A DNA stretch of 12,549 nucleotides from an uncultured Eubacterium sp. (GTDB lineage: Bacteria; Bacillota; Clostridia; Lachnospirales; Lachnospiraceae): assembly GCA_900547255.1 (NCBI GenBank), contig URGC01000075.1, positions 1 through 12,549 on the forward strand. Direction: 5' to 3'. This document shows positions 6,259 to 12,549 of this stretch, in pieces. Under the pieces are notes generated by a model. It saw only the letters and a list, made by a program, of their open reading frames with translations. It ran no database searches and had not been told where the DNA came from. The translations under genes and the position numbers were made by a program. Position 1 is the stretch's first letter, and each line of letters starts with the position of its first letter.

Positions 6259-6435
6259 TTAGATAAACTGATTAACATTTTTGTCGTACTTATAATCTAT
6301 AGAATCAAGGCTTTTTATAATATCCTGCTCGCTGACACAATATGTCTTGCATAATTCTGAAAGAGAAGCATAATGGTCGCGGAGCTGTGTGTTAACAAAT
6401 GATAAAAGCATAACTGGGTCTTTTGGCATATCCAT
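6259..6435 (-). CDS. Small DUF4250 domain protein
   Basis: This gene encodes a 58-residue protein starting MDMPKDPVMLLSFVNTQLRD and ending DYKYDKNVNQFI. That is the DUF4250 pattern as I know it (PKDPxxLLSxxNTxLRD ... IDYxYxxxxNQF), a small family of unknown function common in Clostridia. No membrane segment is present; the middle part (YASLSELCKTYCVSEQDIIKS, near residues 22-42) looks like a helix-turn-helix-sized helical unit, but DNA binding is not established. AAGGAG lies 4 bases before the first ATG and 10 before the second, so translation could also begin at Met3. It diverges from the Mrr-type nuclease gene, and repeat copy 2 lies 45 bases behind its stop codon. Confidence 0.85.
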   Translation of the reverse strand: MDMPKDPVMLLSFVNTQLRDHYASLSELCKTYCVSEQDIIKSLDSIDYKYDKNVNQFI

Positions 6436-6477
6436 AAATCTCCTTATCTCATCTCTAAATTCATAATTTACACAAAT

Positions 6478-6505
6478 ATTATATATGAAACATATTATTT
6501 CGCAA
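6478..6505 (-). promoter_or_regulatory. Candidate DUF4250 promoter
   Basis: On the minus strand TTGCGA (6500-6505), a 16-base spacer and TATAAT (6478-6483) precede the DUF4250 gene and its AAGGAG site. This is a pattern match only. Confidence 0.5.
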
Positions 6506-6550
6506 GAGCTTGTGGTAAAATATATTTACATTAAGAAGGGCAGTTAGAAC

Positions 6551-7105
6551 ATGTACACGGGTTATGATTATGAAGAATACTGCTGTGAATATCTAAAAAA
6601 ACACGGATATAAGCGTGTTATCCAGACGGCGAAGTCGGGTGACCATGGCATTGATATTATCGCAGTTAAACATAGGAAAAAATACGCATTTCAGTGCAAG
6701 TATTACGAGAATAAGATAGGCAACAGGGCAGTTCAGGAAGCGTATACAGGATGTAGTTTCTATGATTGTGATATTCCGGTTGTCATAACTAATTCAACAT
6801 TTACAAGAAATGCCATTATAGAGGCTGACACGCTAGGCGTGGAGCTTATGGAAGGCATAGAGATTAAGAGAAAACCACATTATATTATGCGGCTTGCAGT
6901 GGCGGTTATTATTGCGGCAGTAATACTTGAATATATGCCGGAAAGCATATCGTCAAAGATTGATGATACAATTACGGGACTACTGAATAACCATTATGTG
7001 ATAGCAGCAGGGCTTGTGCTGATTGCCTGCTGTGTAGTATATGGCATAATAAAAGCTATGAATATACTAAAAAGTGGAAAAGAAGAAACAGACGAAGAAG
7101 CTTGA
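6551..7105 (+). CDS. Membrane-anchored Mrr-type (PD-(D/E)XK) nuclease
   Basis: The N-terminal 105 residues form an Mrr_cat-like restriction endonuclease fold: a helix with Glu8, then SGDHGIDIIAV with catalytic Asp35, and the FQCKYY strand with Gln48 and Lys50, giving the D...QxK active site of Mrr-family nucleases. Mrr enzymes cut DNA, often modified DNA. The C-terminal part holds two hydrophobic segments (about 113-128 and 148-168) and ends in a charged tail, so the nuclease domain is probably tethered to the inner face of the membrane. No methyltransferase or specificity gene is adjacent, so this is not a classical restriction-modification pair. The ribosome binding site is weak (AAGGGC about 12 bases upstream). 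The fold assignment is strong; the biological role is unknown. Confidence 0.85.
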   Translation: MYTGYDYEEYCCEYLKKHGYKRVIQTAKSGDHGIDIIAVKHRKKYAFQCKYYENKIGNRAVQEAYTGCSFYDCDIPVVITNSTFTRNAIIEADTLGVELMEGIEIKRKPHYIMRLAVAVIIAAVILEYMPESISSKIDDTITGLLNNHYVIAAGLVLIACCVVYGIIKAMNILKSGKEETDEEA

Positions 7106-7178
7106 ATTAGAATAAAAATTCCTGCACATACTACATCTGATATTATAAGCACATTAGAGGTGCGGAAATGAGGATGGT

Positions 7179-7862
7179 ATGGGCGCAGAAAATAAAACTT
7201 CAGATATTAAGGTTGATGATAAGAAGGTAGAGGATTACGGACAGGTCACATTAAATGGCGGCGAACATGATGACAAGATACAGCTCATGACGATTATCGG
7301 TGAGATTGAGGGACATGATGTGCTTTCGGCTTCATCTAAGAGTACGAAATACGAGCATATCCTGCCACAGCTCGCGGCTATTGAGGATGACAGTGAGGTT
7401 AAGGGCGTCCTTCTTCTTATCAATACAGTTGGTGGTGATGTGAGTGCGGGACTTGCGCTTGCAGAGATGATAGCATCTATGAAGACACCGACGGTTTCAC
7501 TGGTGCTTGGTGATGCGCATAGTATAGGAGTGCCGCTTACGGTTAGTGCTGACTATTCATTTATTGCACCGACAGCTACCATGATAGTGCATCCGGTCAG
7601 AATGAATGGAACGATTATTGGCGCACCACAGACTTTTGATTATTTTAAGATGATTCAGGACAGAATCGTTAATTTTATAGCAGCTCACGCAGATATTGAG
7701 GCTGATGAGCTGGAAAAGATGATGATTAAATCAGGCGTGCTTACCAAAGACCTTGGAACAATCCTTGTCGGACAGCAGGCGGTTGATGCAGGACTGATAG
7801 ATGAGGTGGGCGGAATAAGCGATGCTTTGAGTAAGCTTCGTGCTATGATAAAAGAACACTAA
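7179..7862 (+). CDS. tepA: TepA-like ClpP-fold serine protease
   Basis: This 227-residue protein belongs to the ClpP/crotonase fold and resembles Bacillus TepA (translocation-enhancing peptidase). Core motifs are VLLLINTVGGDVSAGLALAEMI (78-99), the nucleophile region DAHSIGVPL with Ser115, the TMIVHPVR strand with His138 and TKDLG with Asp191, giving a plausible Ser-His-Asp triad. It lacks a signal peptide and membrane segment, so it is a cytosolic processing protease. GAGG five bases before the ATG supports the start. In Bacilli and many Clostridia tepA precedes ftsK/spoIIIE, but here the next gene is a radical SAM protein 20 bases downstream, probably in the same transcript. The substrate is not known. 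Confidence 0.85.
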   Translation: MGAENKTSDIKVDDKKVEDYGQVTLNGGEHDDKIQLMTIIGEIEGHDVLSASSKSTKYEHILPQLAAIEDDSEVKGVLLLINTVGGDVSAGLALAEMIASMKTPTVSLVLGDAHSIGVPLTVSADYSFIAPTATMIVHPVRMNGTIIGAPQTFDYFKMIQDRIVNFIAAHADIEADELEKMMIKSGVLTKDLGTILVGQQAVDAGLIDEVGGISDALSKLRAMIKEH

Positions 7863-7867
7863 GGAGG
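7861..7867 (+). promoter_or_regulatory. Strong RBS with unusually long spacing
   Basis: AAGGAGG overlaps the TepA-like stop codon but lies 15 bases from the ATG of the radical SAM gene. In-frame upstream alternatives are only ATT and ATA before a TAG, so ATG 7883 remains the best start despite the long spacing. Confidence 0.6.
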
Positions 7868-7882
7868 CAGATATAGATAATT

Positions 7883-8776
7883 ATGCTGTGTAATGAGTGC
7901 CCTAGGCATTGCAATATAGACAGGAGTATTACGACAGGCTTCTGCGGGATGAGTGACAAGATTATGGTTGCAAGGGCAGCTCTTCATATGTGGGAGGAAC
8001 CATGTATATCGGGTGAGGAAGGCTCTGGGGCAGTATTCTTTTCAGGATGTAATCTAAGATGTGTATTCTGCCAGAATGCGTGTATTGCAAGAGGAGGAAC
8101 AGGTGTGGAGATTACTGTCGGCAGGCTTTCAGAGATTTTTCTTGAGCTTCAGGGCAAAGGAGCTAACAACATTAACCTTGTCACTCCATCGCATTATGTA
8201 AAAGAGATTGTGCAGGCTCTTACCATGGCAAAGGATAACGGACTGACAATCCCGGTTGTATACAATACCAGCTCATATGAGCTGGTTGATACATTAAAAT
8301 GCCTGGATGGGCTTGTTGACATATATCTTCCTGATTTTAAATATGTTGACAGCTCGCTGGCAATGCGGTATTCACATGCAAAGGATTACTATGAGGTGGC
8401 GTGTGCTGCACTGGATGAGATGCACAGGCAGATAGGTACATGCAGTTTTGATGAGCGCGGAATGATGAAGCGCGGCATTATAGTAAGGCATCTTATACTG
8501 CCAGGACATACAGCGGATTCAAAGAGAGTAATTAAATATATCAAAGACACATATGGCGATGATGTATTTATAAGTATTATGAATCAGTATACGCCTCTGC
8601 CACATGTCAGTGATTATCCTGAGATTAACAGGAAGGTTACGCAGAGAGAGTATGATAATGTCGTAGATTATGCCATTGATATAGGTGTTACTAATGGATT
8701 TATACAGGAAGGCGGAGTCGCAGAGGAGAGTTTTATACCTGAATTTAATGGCGAAGGTGTTAATGCTGATAAATAA
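7883..8776 (+). CDS. PflX-like radical SAM protein (COG1313 type)
   Basis: This 297-residue iron-sulfur protein is related to pyruvate formate-lyase activases. The radical SAM cluster motif CNLRCVFC is present (Cys56, Cys60, Cys63), followed by NINLVTPSHY (97-105), a hallmark of the PflX subgroup. Extra cysteines at 3, 6, 10 and 21 (CNECPRHC ... GFC) form the conserved N-terminal motif of that subgroup and may bind metal or another cluster. Later family blocks include YLPDFKY, RHLILPGH and MNQYTPLP. Members are annotated as putative PFL-activating enzymes, but no glycyl radical enzyme is encoded nearby and the true substrate is unknown. It follows the TepA-like gene closely and is probably co-transcribed. 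Confidence 0.9.
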   Translation: MLCNECPRHCNIDRSITTGFCGMSDKIMVARAALHMWEEPCISGEEGSGAVFFSGCNLRCVFCQNACIARGGTGVEITVGRLSEIFLELQGKGANNINLVTPSHYVKEIVQALTMAKDNGLTIPVVYNTSSYELVDTLKCLDGLVDIYLPDFKYVDSSLAMRYSHAKDYYEVACAALDEMHRQIGTCSFDERGMMKRGIIVRHLILPGHTADSKRVIKYIKDTYGDDVFISIMNQYTPLPHVSDYPEINRKVTQREYDNVVDYAIDIGVTNGFIQEGGVAEESFIPEFNGEGVNADK

Positions 8777-8780
8777 GCGT

Positions 8781-8814
8781 AATACGAAATCTGCTGTTTG
8801 AGATTATGCGTATT
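8781..8814 (+). terminator. Weak hairpin behind the radical SAM gene
   Basis: AATACG with AATCT pairs with AGATT and CGTATT around an 8-base loop, with a small asymmetric internal loop. It starts 5 bases after the stop codon but no T-run follows, so it is at best a weak or factor-assisted terminator or an mRNA-stabilising structure. Confidence 0.3.
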
Positions 8815-8920
8815 TACTGGCTTTAAAACTTATAAAAACATAATTTAAAATCATAACAATGTAAAATATATAAATGATATAAAATTAAACTAAAAAATTA
8901 CTATGAAAATACAACAAAAG

Positions 8921-8947
8921 TGTGTATAATATATATTACATAACACA
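8921..8947 (+). promoter_or_regulatory. Candidate promoter region of the transporter operon
   Basis: A perfect TATAAT at 8925-8930 lies about 26 bases before the transporter start, within a strongly AT-rich stretch (8821-8949). No good -35 hexamer is seen at the right distance (TATGAA at 8902-8907), suggesting dependence on an activator. TGTGT (8921-8925) and ACACA (8943-8947) flank it as an inverted pair that could be an operator, but the inner positions do not match well. Confidence 0.4.
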
Positions 8948-8955
8948 GATTGGAT

Positions 8956-10395
8956 ATGCATATGGATAATGCGAATACAATTGCAGGCAATAAGGCACAT
9001 TTGTGGCAGATTGCTTTCTTTTCACTTAACAATACGTCAACTAATCTATATCTGGCGATGATGGGGTATGTGTCATACTATGCCAACGGAATTGCAGGAT
9101 TGTCTGTTGTGCTTGTGTCTTTCATTCTTACTGGAATGAGGGTGTTTGATGGAATTACAGACCCTGTTATCGGATATGTGATTGACAGGACTAATGGCAG
9201 ATTTGGCAAGTTCCGCCCATTTATGATATGGGGATATATCATACTGGCGGCAAGCTCGCTGCTTTTGTATTTTACGACACATCTTGTACACGGATGGTTC
9301 AGGGTGCCATATTTCATAGCTGTATACACATTGTACATAATAGGATATACATTCCAGACAGCAGTTGTGAAGTCAGGACAGTCAGTTATAACTAACGATG
9401 TTAACCAGAGACCGATGATAACATTTTTTGACTCGACATTTATCATGTTTGCGCATGGAGTGGTGGCTTTCTATGTATCGGTTTATCTTATTGGCAAGTA
9501 TCAGGACTTTAATAATGCTGCGCTGTTTAAGGAATTTGTTGTGACAGTTGTCATCTTCTCCGGCATATGTACACTGCTTGCGGTTATTGGAATCTGGCAG
9601 AAGGACAGACCACAGTTTTACAAGATGGAGGATGATTCCAAGGAAAAGATTCATTTCAGGGATTATGCCGCTATATTAAAACATAATAAGCCTATAAGAA
9701 TGCTTGTTATAGCTGCAGCATCTAATAAGTTTGCGGCGATGGTATATGGCAATTCCGTAGTTATAGTCATGCTGTATGGAATACTTATGAACAATTATCC
9801 GCTGGCTGGAATTATAGGAATTATAGTGGGAATACCTAATCTGCTTATAATATACATAGGCATAACATATGCCAGGAAAGTCGGACAGAAGAAAGCGATG
9901 ATTATGGCGACATGGGGCTGTATAATATCACAGGCAGTCCTTATGCTTATGATGATATTTATGGATCTGACGAAAGTAAGCCTTACACATATCAATGTGA
10001 TAACGATTGAGTTCCTTGTGGTGTTTACAGTGCTTAACGGACTTAAATCCATAACTAATAATATGGTAGTCCCTATGATAGCGGACTGCACAGATTATGA
10101 GTATACGCTGAGCGGACATTTTGTTCCGGGAATAATGGGCGCACTGTTTTCATTTATTGATAAGACATTTTCAGCATTTGGAACAGGATTTGTAGGCATT
10201 GCGCTGTCTATAGCAGGGTATTCCAAGGCATTTCCACAGGTTGGTGATGCGTTGACACCAGAGCTTAAGTTTTTGACGGTGTTCTTTTACTGCATAATTC
10301 CAATCATAGGCTGGGTTGTTACGATAGTTATAATGCGTTTTTACCAGCTTGATAAAAAGACAGTATCTATGATGTATACTAATGAAGAAACTTAG
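8956..10395 (+). CDS. GPH-family sugar symporter (MFS)
   Basis: This membrane transporter of the glycoside-pentoside-hexuronide:cation symporter family (MelB, XylP, LacS-type) belongs to the major facilitator superfamily and has about 12 hydrophobic segments across 479 residues. The diagnostic motif between helices 2 and 3 is clear: ITDPVIGYVIDRTNGRFGKFRPFM, with the DPxxGxxxDRTxxxxGKxRP pattern of cation-coupled GPH carriers. It lacks a C-terminal EIIA-like domain. The start is uncertain: TTG 8950, ATG 8956 and ATG 8962 are in frame and none has a good ribosome binding site. It is the first gene of a probable operon with the GH13-like gene, hinting at an alpha-glucan or oligosaccharide substrate, but specificity cannot be read from the sequence. 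Confidence 0.88.
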   Translation: MHMDNANTIAGNKAHLWQIAFFSLNNTSTNLYLAMMGYVSYYANGIAGLSVVLVSFILTGMRVFDGITDPVIGYVIDRTNGRFGKFRPFMIWGYIILAASSLLLYFTTHLVHGWFRVPYFIAVYTLYIIGYTFQTAVVKSGQSVITNDVNQRPMITFFDSTFIMFAHGVVAFYVSVYLIGKYQDFNNAALFKEFVVTVVIFSGICTLLAVIGIWQKDRPQFYKMEDDSKEKIHFRDYAAILKHNKPIRMLVIAAASNKFAAMVYGNSVVIVMLYGILMNNYPLAGIIGIIVGIPNLLIIYIGITYARKVGQKKAMIMATWGCIISQAVLMLMMIFMDLTKVSLTHINVITIEFLVVFTVLNGLKSITNNMVVPMIADCTDYEYTLSGHFVPGIMGALFSFIDKTFSAFGTGFVGIALSIAGYSKAFPQVGDALTPELKFLTVFFYCIIPIIGWVVTIVIMRFYQLDKKTVSMMYTNEET

Positions 10396-10440
10396 GTGAG
10401 GAGTATATTTTACTTGTAGGTGAGGATTATATTTGACTTG
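10393..10440 (+). repeat. Tandem 24-bp direct repeat between transporter and GH13 genes
   Basis: Two adjacent 24-bp units (10393-10416 and 10417-10440) differ at only two positions. Each begins TAGGTGAGGA and ends ACTTG; the first unit supplies the TAG stop codon of the transporter. Each unit carries a GGTGAGGA stretch resembling a ribosome binding site, but too far from the next ATG (10461) to serve it; that gene has its own GAGGGGA. Confidence 0.85.
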
Positions 10441-10460
10441 CTTGAAAAGAGGGGAAGATT

Positions 10461-12311
10461 ATGGCTGAATTGATTGTTACAAAAGGGAATCCCATATACA
10501 TGGGAACTTCCAAGCAGGGCAGAATATATAATTTTGCATATTGTAGTGATGCCACAGAGGTGTATCTGCTGATAGTTGATTCTGATTTTAATGAGGTGCA
10601 CAGGATAAAGCTTGACAGCTCATATAAGACAGGTGATGTATTTGCAGCAGCACTCAGCGGTGTATCGCTTGATAAATATTTTTATTGTTATGAGGTTGAT
10701 GGCGTGTTAAAGCTTGACCCATATTCCAAGACTGTTACCAACTGTGAAAAGTTTGGAATAGAGGAGAGCAAGAGGCATGCGAGCAGGATTGTTCTTGACA
10801 AGTTTGAGTGGGGAGAGGATAAGCCCCTTGGGATTCCATATGAGGACTGTGTGTTTTATAAGATGCATGTCAGGGGCTTTACCAAGAGCAGGACTTCCGG
10901 AGTGAAGTGCAAGGGCACTTTCAAGGGAATTGCAGAAAAGATTGACCATCTTAAAAATCTTGGCATTACAACCATAGAGCTGATGCCATGCTATGAGTAT
11001 GATGAGATGGGAAGATTCCCGGAGTTAAGTGATGATAAGGAGAGCATATATAATAAGCTGCCGATTAAAAGACCTGTTAATTACTGGGGATATTGCAGTG
11101 GATTCCATTTTGCACCGAAAGCTTCATTTAGTGCGGCTTCGCAGACAAGAGCAGATTATACGGTTGAATTTAAGAGCCTTATAAAACTGCTTCATGCCAA
11201 TGGCATTGAGGTTGTTATGGAGATGTTCTTTGACAGGGAGACTCCTGATATGATACTTGACTGCGCAAGGTTTTGGGTGAGAGAATATCATATTGACGGA
11301 ATACATCTGTATGGACCACAGACAGCACTGGAGCTTCTTGCAAGCGACCCGATGCTTTCACATACCAAGATAATAACGGTATATTGGGACAGGGATAAGA
11401 AGGGTGTCCGCAATATGGCAAGCTATAATAATGATTACAGCAATGTGGCAAGGAAGCTTCTTAAAGGCGATGAGAACCAGCTTGAAAGCTATATTGGCAT
11501 GTCAAGGAAGAATCCTTATAACAGTGCGGTTATCAATTATATAACTAACCACAATGGATTTACTATGATGGATCTTGTCAGCTTCGACAGGAAGCACAAT
11601 GAGCACAATGGTGAGAATAATCAGGATGGCGAGAACTATAATTATAGCTGGAATTGCGGAGTTGAAGGCAAATCCAGAAAAAAGAAGATAGTCGATTTGA
11701 GACAGAGGCAGATGAAAAATGCATTTTTTATGCTTATGTTTGCCGCAGGAACGCCGCTTATTCTTGCTGGTGATGAATTTGAGAATTCGCAGGGAGGTAA
11801 TAATAATCCTTACTGCATAGATGGTGAGACAACATGGCTTAACTGGAAAAAGTCAGATGAGGCATGTGATATGGAGAAGTTTGTAAGAAAGCTTATAAGA
11901 TACAGGCTCGGACATAAGATTCTCCATATGGAAAAGCAGTTGTTTGCCTCAGATTCCAAATCATGCGGATACCCGGACGTGTCTTATCACGGAAGTGATG
12001 CATGGTATCAGGTTATGGAGAATTACAACAGGCATATCGGAATAATGTACTGCACGAATTATGACGGCTTGCCACATGATGATGAGTATGAGCTTATATA
12101 CGTAGGTTTTAATATGCATTTTGGCGAACATCAGTTAGCTTTGCCTAAGCTGCCTGAGAATGTGGTGTGGGAACAGAGGATATCTTCTGGAACAGAACAG
12201 CTTAATATCGAAGATGGAAGATATATCCATATACCGCCAAGAACCACAGTTGTACTGCGGGCTGTTATCAATATCAGGAACGAAAAGGATGAAAAGAATG
12301 GTAGATATTAA
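10461..12311 (+). CDS. GlgX/isoamylase-like GH13 protein lacking catalytic residues
   Basis: This 616-residue protein has the architecture of glycogen debranching enzymes of GH13_11 (GlgX, TreX, isoamylase): an N-terminal beta domain (about 10-115, CBM48-like), a TIM barrel (about 130-440) and a C-terminal beta domain. Family blocks are well kept: NYWGYCSGFHFAP (207-219), the KHNEHNGENNQDGENYNYSWNCGVEG block (378-403), GTPLILAGDEF (430-440). The four GH13 active-site regions are not. Region I reads MEMFFDR, with N-H replaced by D258-R259. Region II reads DGIHLYG: R becomes H282 and the nucleophile Asp becomes Tyr284. In region III the acid/base Glu becomes Val307 (KIITVYWD). In region IV Asp becomes Asn365 (TNHNG). 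No signal peptide or membrane anchor is seen, so it is cytosolic. It is probably a non-catalytic glucan-binding or regulatory protein; hydrolase activity is unlikely. The start is supported by GAGGGGA. Confidence 0.88.
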   Translation: MAELIVTKGNPIYMGTSKQGRIYNFAYCSDATEVYLLIVDSDFNEVHRIKLDSSYKTGDVFAAALSGVSLDKYFYCYEVDGVLKLDPYSKTVTNCEKFGIEESKRHASRIVLDKFEWGEDKPLGIPYEDCVFYKMHVRGFTKSRTSGVKCKGTFKGIAEKIDHLKNLGITTIELMPCYEYDEMGRFPELSDDKESIYNKLPIKRPVNYWGYCSGFHFAPKASFSAASQTRADYTVEFKSLIKLLHANGIEVVMEMFFDRETPDMILDCARFWVREYHIDGIHLYGPQTALELLASDPMLSHTKIITVYWDRDKKGVRNMASYNNDYSNVARKLLKGDENQLESYIGMSRKNPYNSAVINYITNHNGFTMMDLVSFDRKHNEHNGENNQDGENYNYSWNCGVEGKSRKKKIVDLRQRQMKNAFFMLMFAAGTPLILAGDEFENSQGGNNNPYCIDGETTWLNWKKSDEACDMEKFVRKLIRYRLGHKILHMEKQLFASDSKSCGYPDVSYHGSDAWYQVMENYNRHIGIMYCTNYDGLPHDDEYELIYVGFNMHFGEHQLALPKLPENVVWEQRISSGTEQLNIEDGRYIHIPPRTTVVLRAVINIRNEKDEKNGRY

Positions 12312-12549
12312 TAATATTGAAGAACTGAACTCTTTCTTTGAAGAATTTCAGCAGAAGTTTCAGGCAGGAGAGGAGCGCACGGCAGCAGATATGCTCTCAG
12401 GGCTTCTTGAAGATATAGAGAAGCAGATGCCAGCGGCGAAAGCCGGATGCGTTGATGAGAGAGGCAATATATCTGCATCAGAAGAGAAATCTACATGTGC
12501 GATAAGCCTCAATCATGTAATGGAGTATTATATATATGCATTTTATTAT
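12298..12549 (+). CDS. Unknown protein, N-terminal part (runs off the window)
   Basis: An open frame begins at ATG 12298, overlaps the end of the GH13-like gene by 14 bases, and continues without a stop for 84 codons to the window edge. AAAAGGA about 8 bases upstream supports the start. The visible part is acidic and largely helical (VDINNIEELNSFFEEFQQKF, then a stretch around MLSGLLEDIEKQM), followed by a linker and then NHVMEYYIYAFYY, which could begin a TPR-like or other helical domain. No signal peptide or known motif is visible. The overlap suggests translational coupling to the GH13-like gene. I do not recognise the family. Confidence 0.7.
   Translation, partial: MVDINNIEELNSFFEEFQQKFQAGEERTAADMLSGLLEDIEKQMPAAKAGCVDERGNISASEEKSTCAISLNHVMEYYIYAFYY

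Noticed and set aside
8921..8947. TGTGT...ACACA as a defined operator such as a catabolite or Crp-like site
   Set aside because: Only the outer five bases pair; the inner part does not match the cre consensus or another operator I can name.
10393..10440. Direct repeats as a CRISPR remnant
   Set aside because: The units are directly adjacent with no spacer, only two in number, and no cas gene is nearby.
10461..12311. GH13-like gene as a decaying pseudogene
   Set aside because: The 616-codon frame is intact, has a good ribosome binding site, and structural blocks between the altered motifs remain well conserved.

Overview
The window looks like a chromosomal segment of a low-GC anaerobic Firmicute, most likely a Lachnospiraceae member (Butyrivibrio / Roseburia / [Eubacterium] eligens type). 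The evidence is the AT-rich codon use with many AUA and AGA codons, two small families I associate with that group (DUF5721 and DUF4250), a PflX-type radical SAM protein, a GPH sugar symporter, strong GGAGG-type ribosome binding sites and HrcA/CIRCE control. I see no insertion sequence, integrase, phage gene or CRISPR array.

Left part (1-2850, genes on the minus strand). htpG (Hsp90) is read toward lepB (type I signal peptidase). A textbook CIRCE operator sits just upstream of the htpG -35 box. A strong intrinsic terminator lies between htpG and lepB, and its U-tract almost touches the lepB ribosome binding site, so lepB must be reached by read-through or from a promoter overlapping the end of htpG.

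Middle part (2900-6150). A minus-strand group encodes an ABC ATPase, its NitT/TauT-type permease and a DUF5721 protein. It diverges from a plus-strand DHH/DHHA1 phosphoesterase followed after 6 bp by tRNA-Thr(CGT). The tRNA appears to have its own near-consensus promoter inside the last codons of the DHH gene. This block is bracketed by two inverted copies of a 44-bp palindrome-containing repeat, one in the htpG 5' leader and one just behind the tRNA.

Right part (6250-12549). A 58-residue DUF4250 gene (minus) diverges from a membrane-anchored Mrr-type nuclease. Next come a TepA-like ClpP-fold protease, a PflX-like radical SAM protein, a GPH-family sugar symporter, a GlgX/isoamylase-like GH13 protein and the 5' part of an unknown gene that overlaps the GH13 gene by 14 bp. 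The GH13 protein is the most striking item: its overall fold and many family blocks are preserved, but the nucleophile, the acid/base and the transition-state carboxylate positions are all replaced (Y284, V307, N365). It therefore looks like a non-catalytic GH13 protein co-expressed with a sugar transporter.
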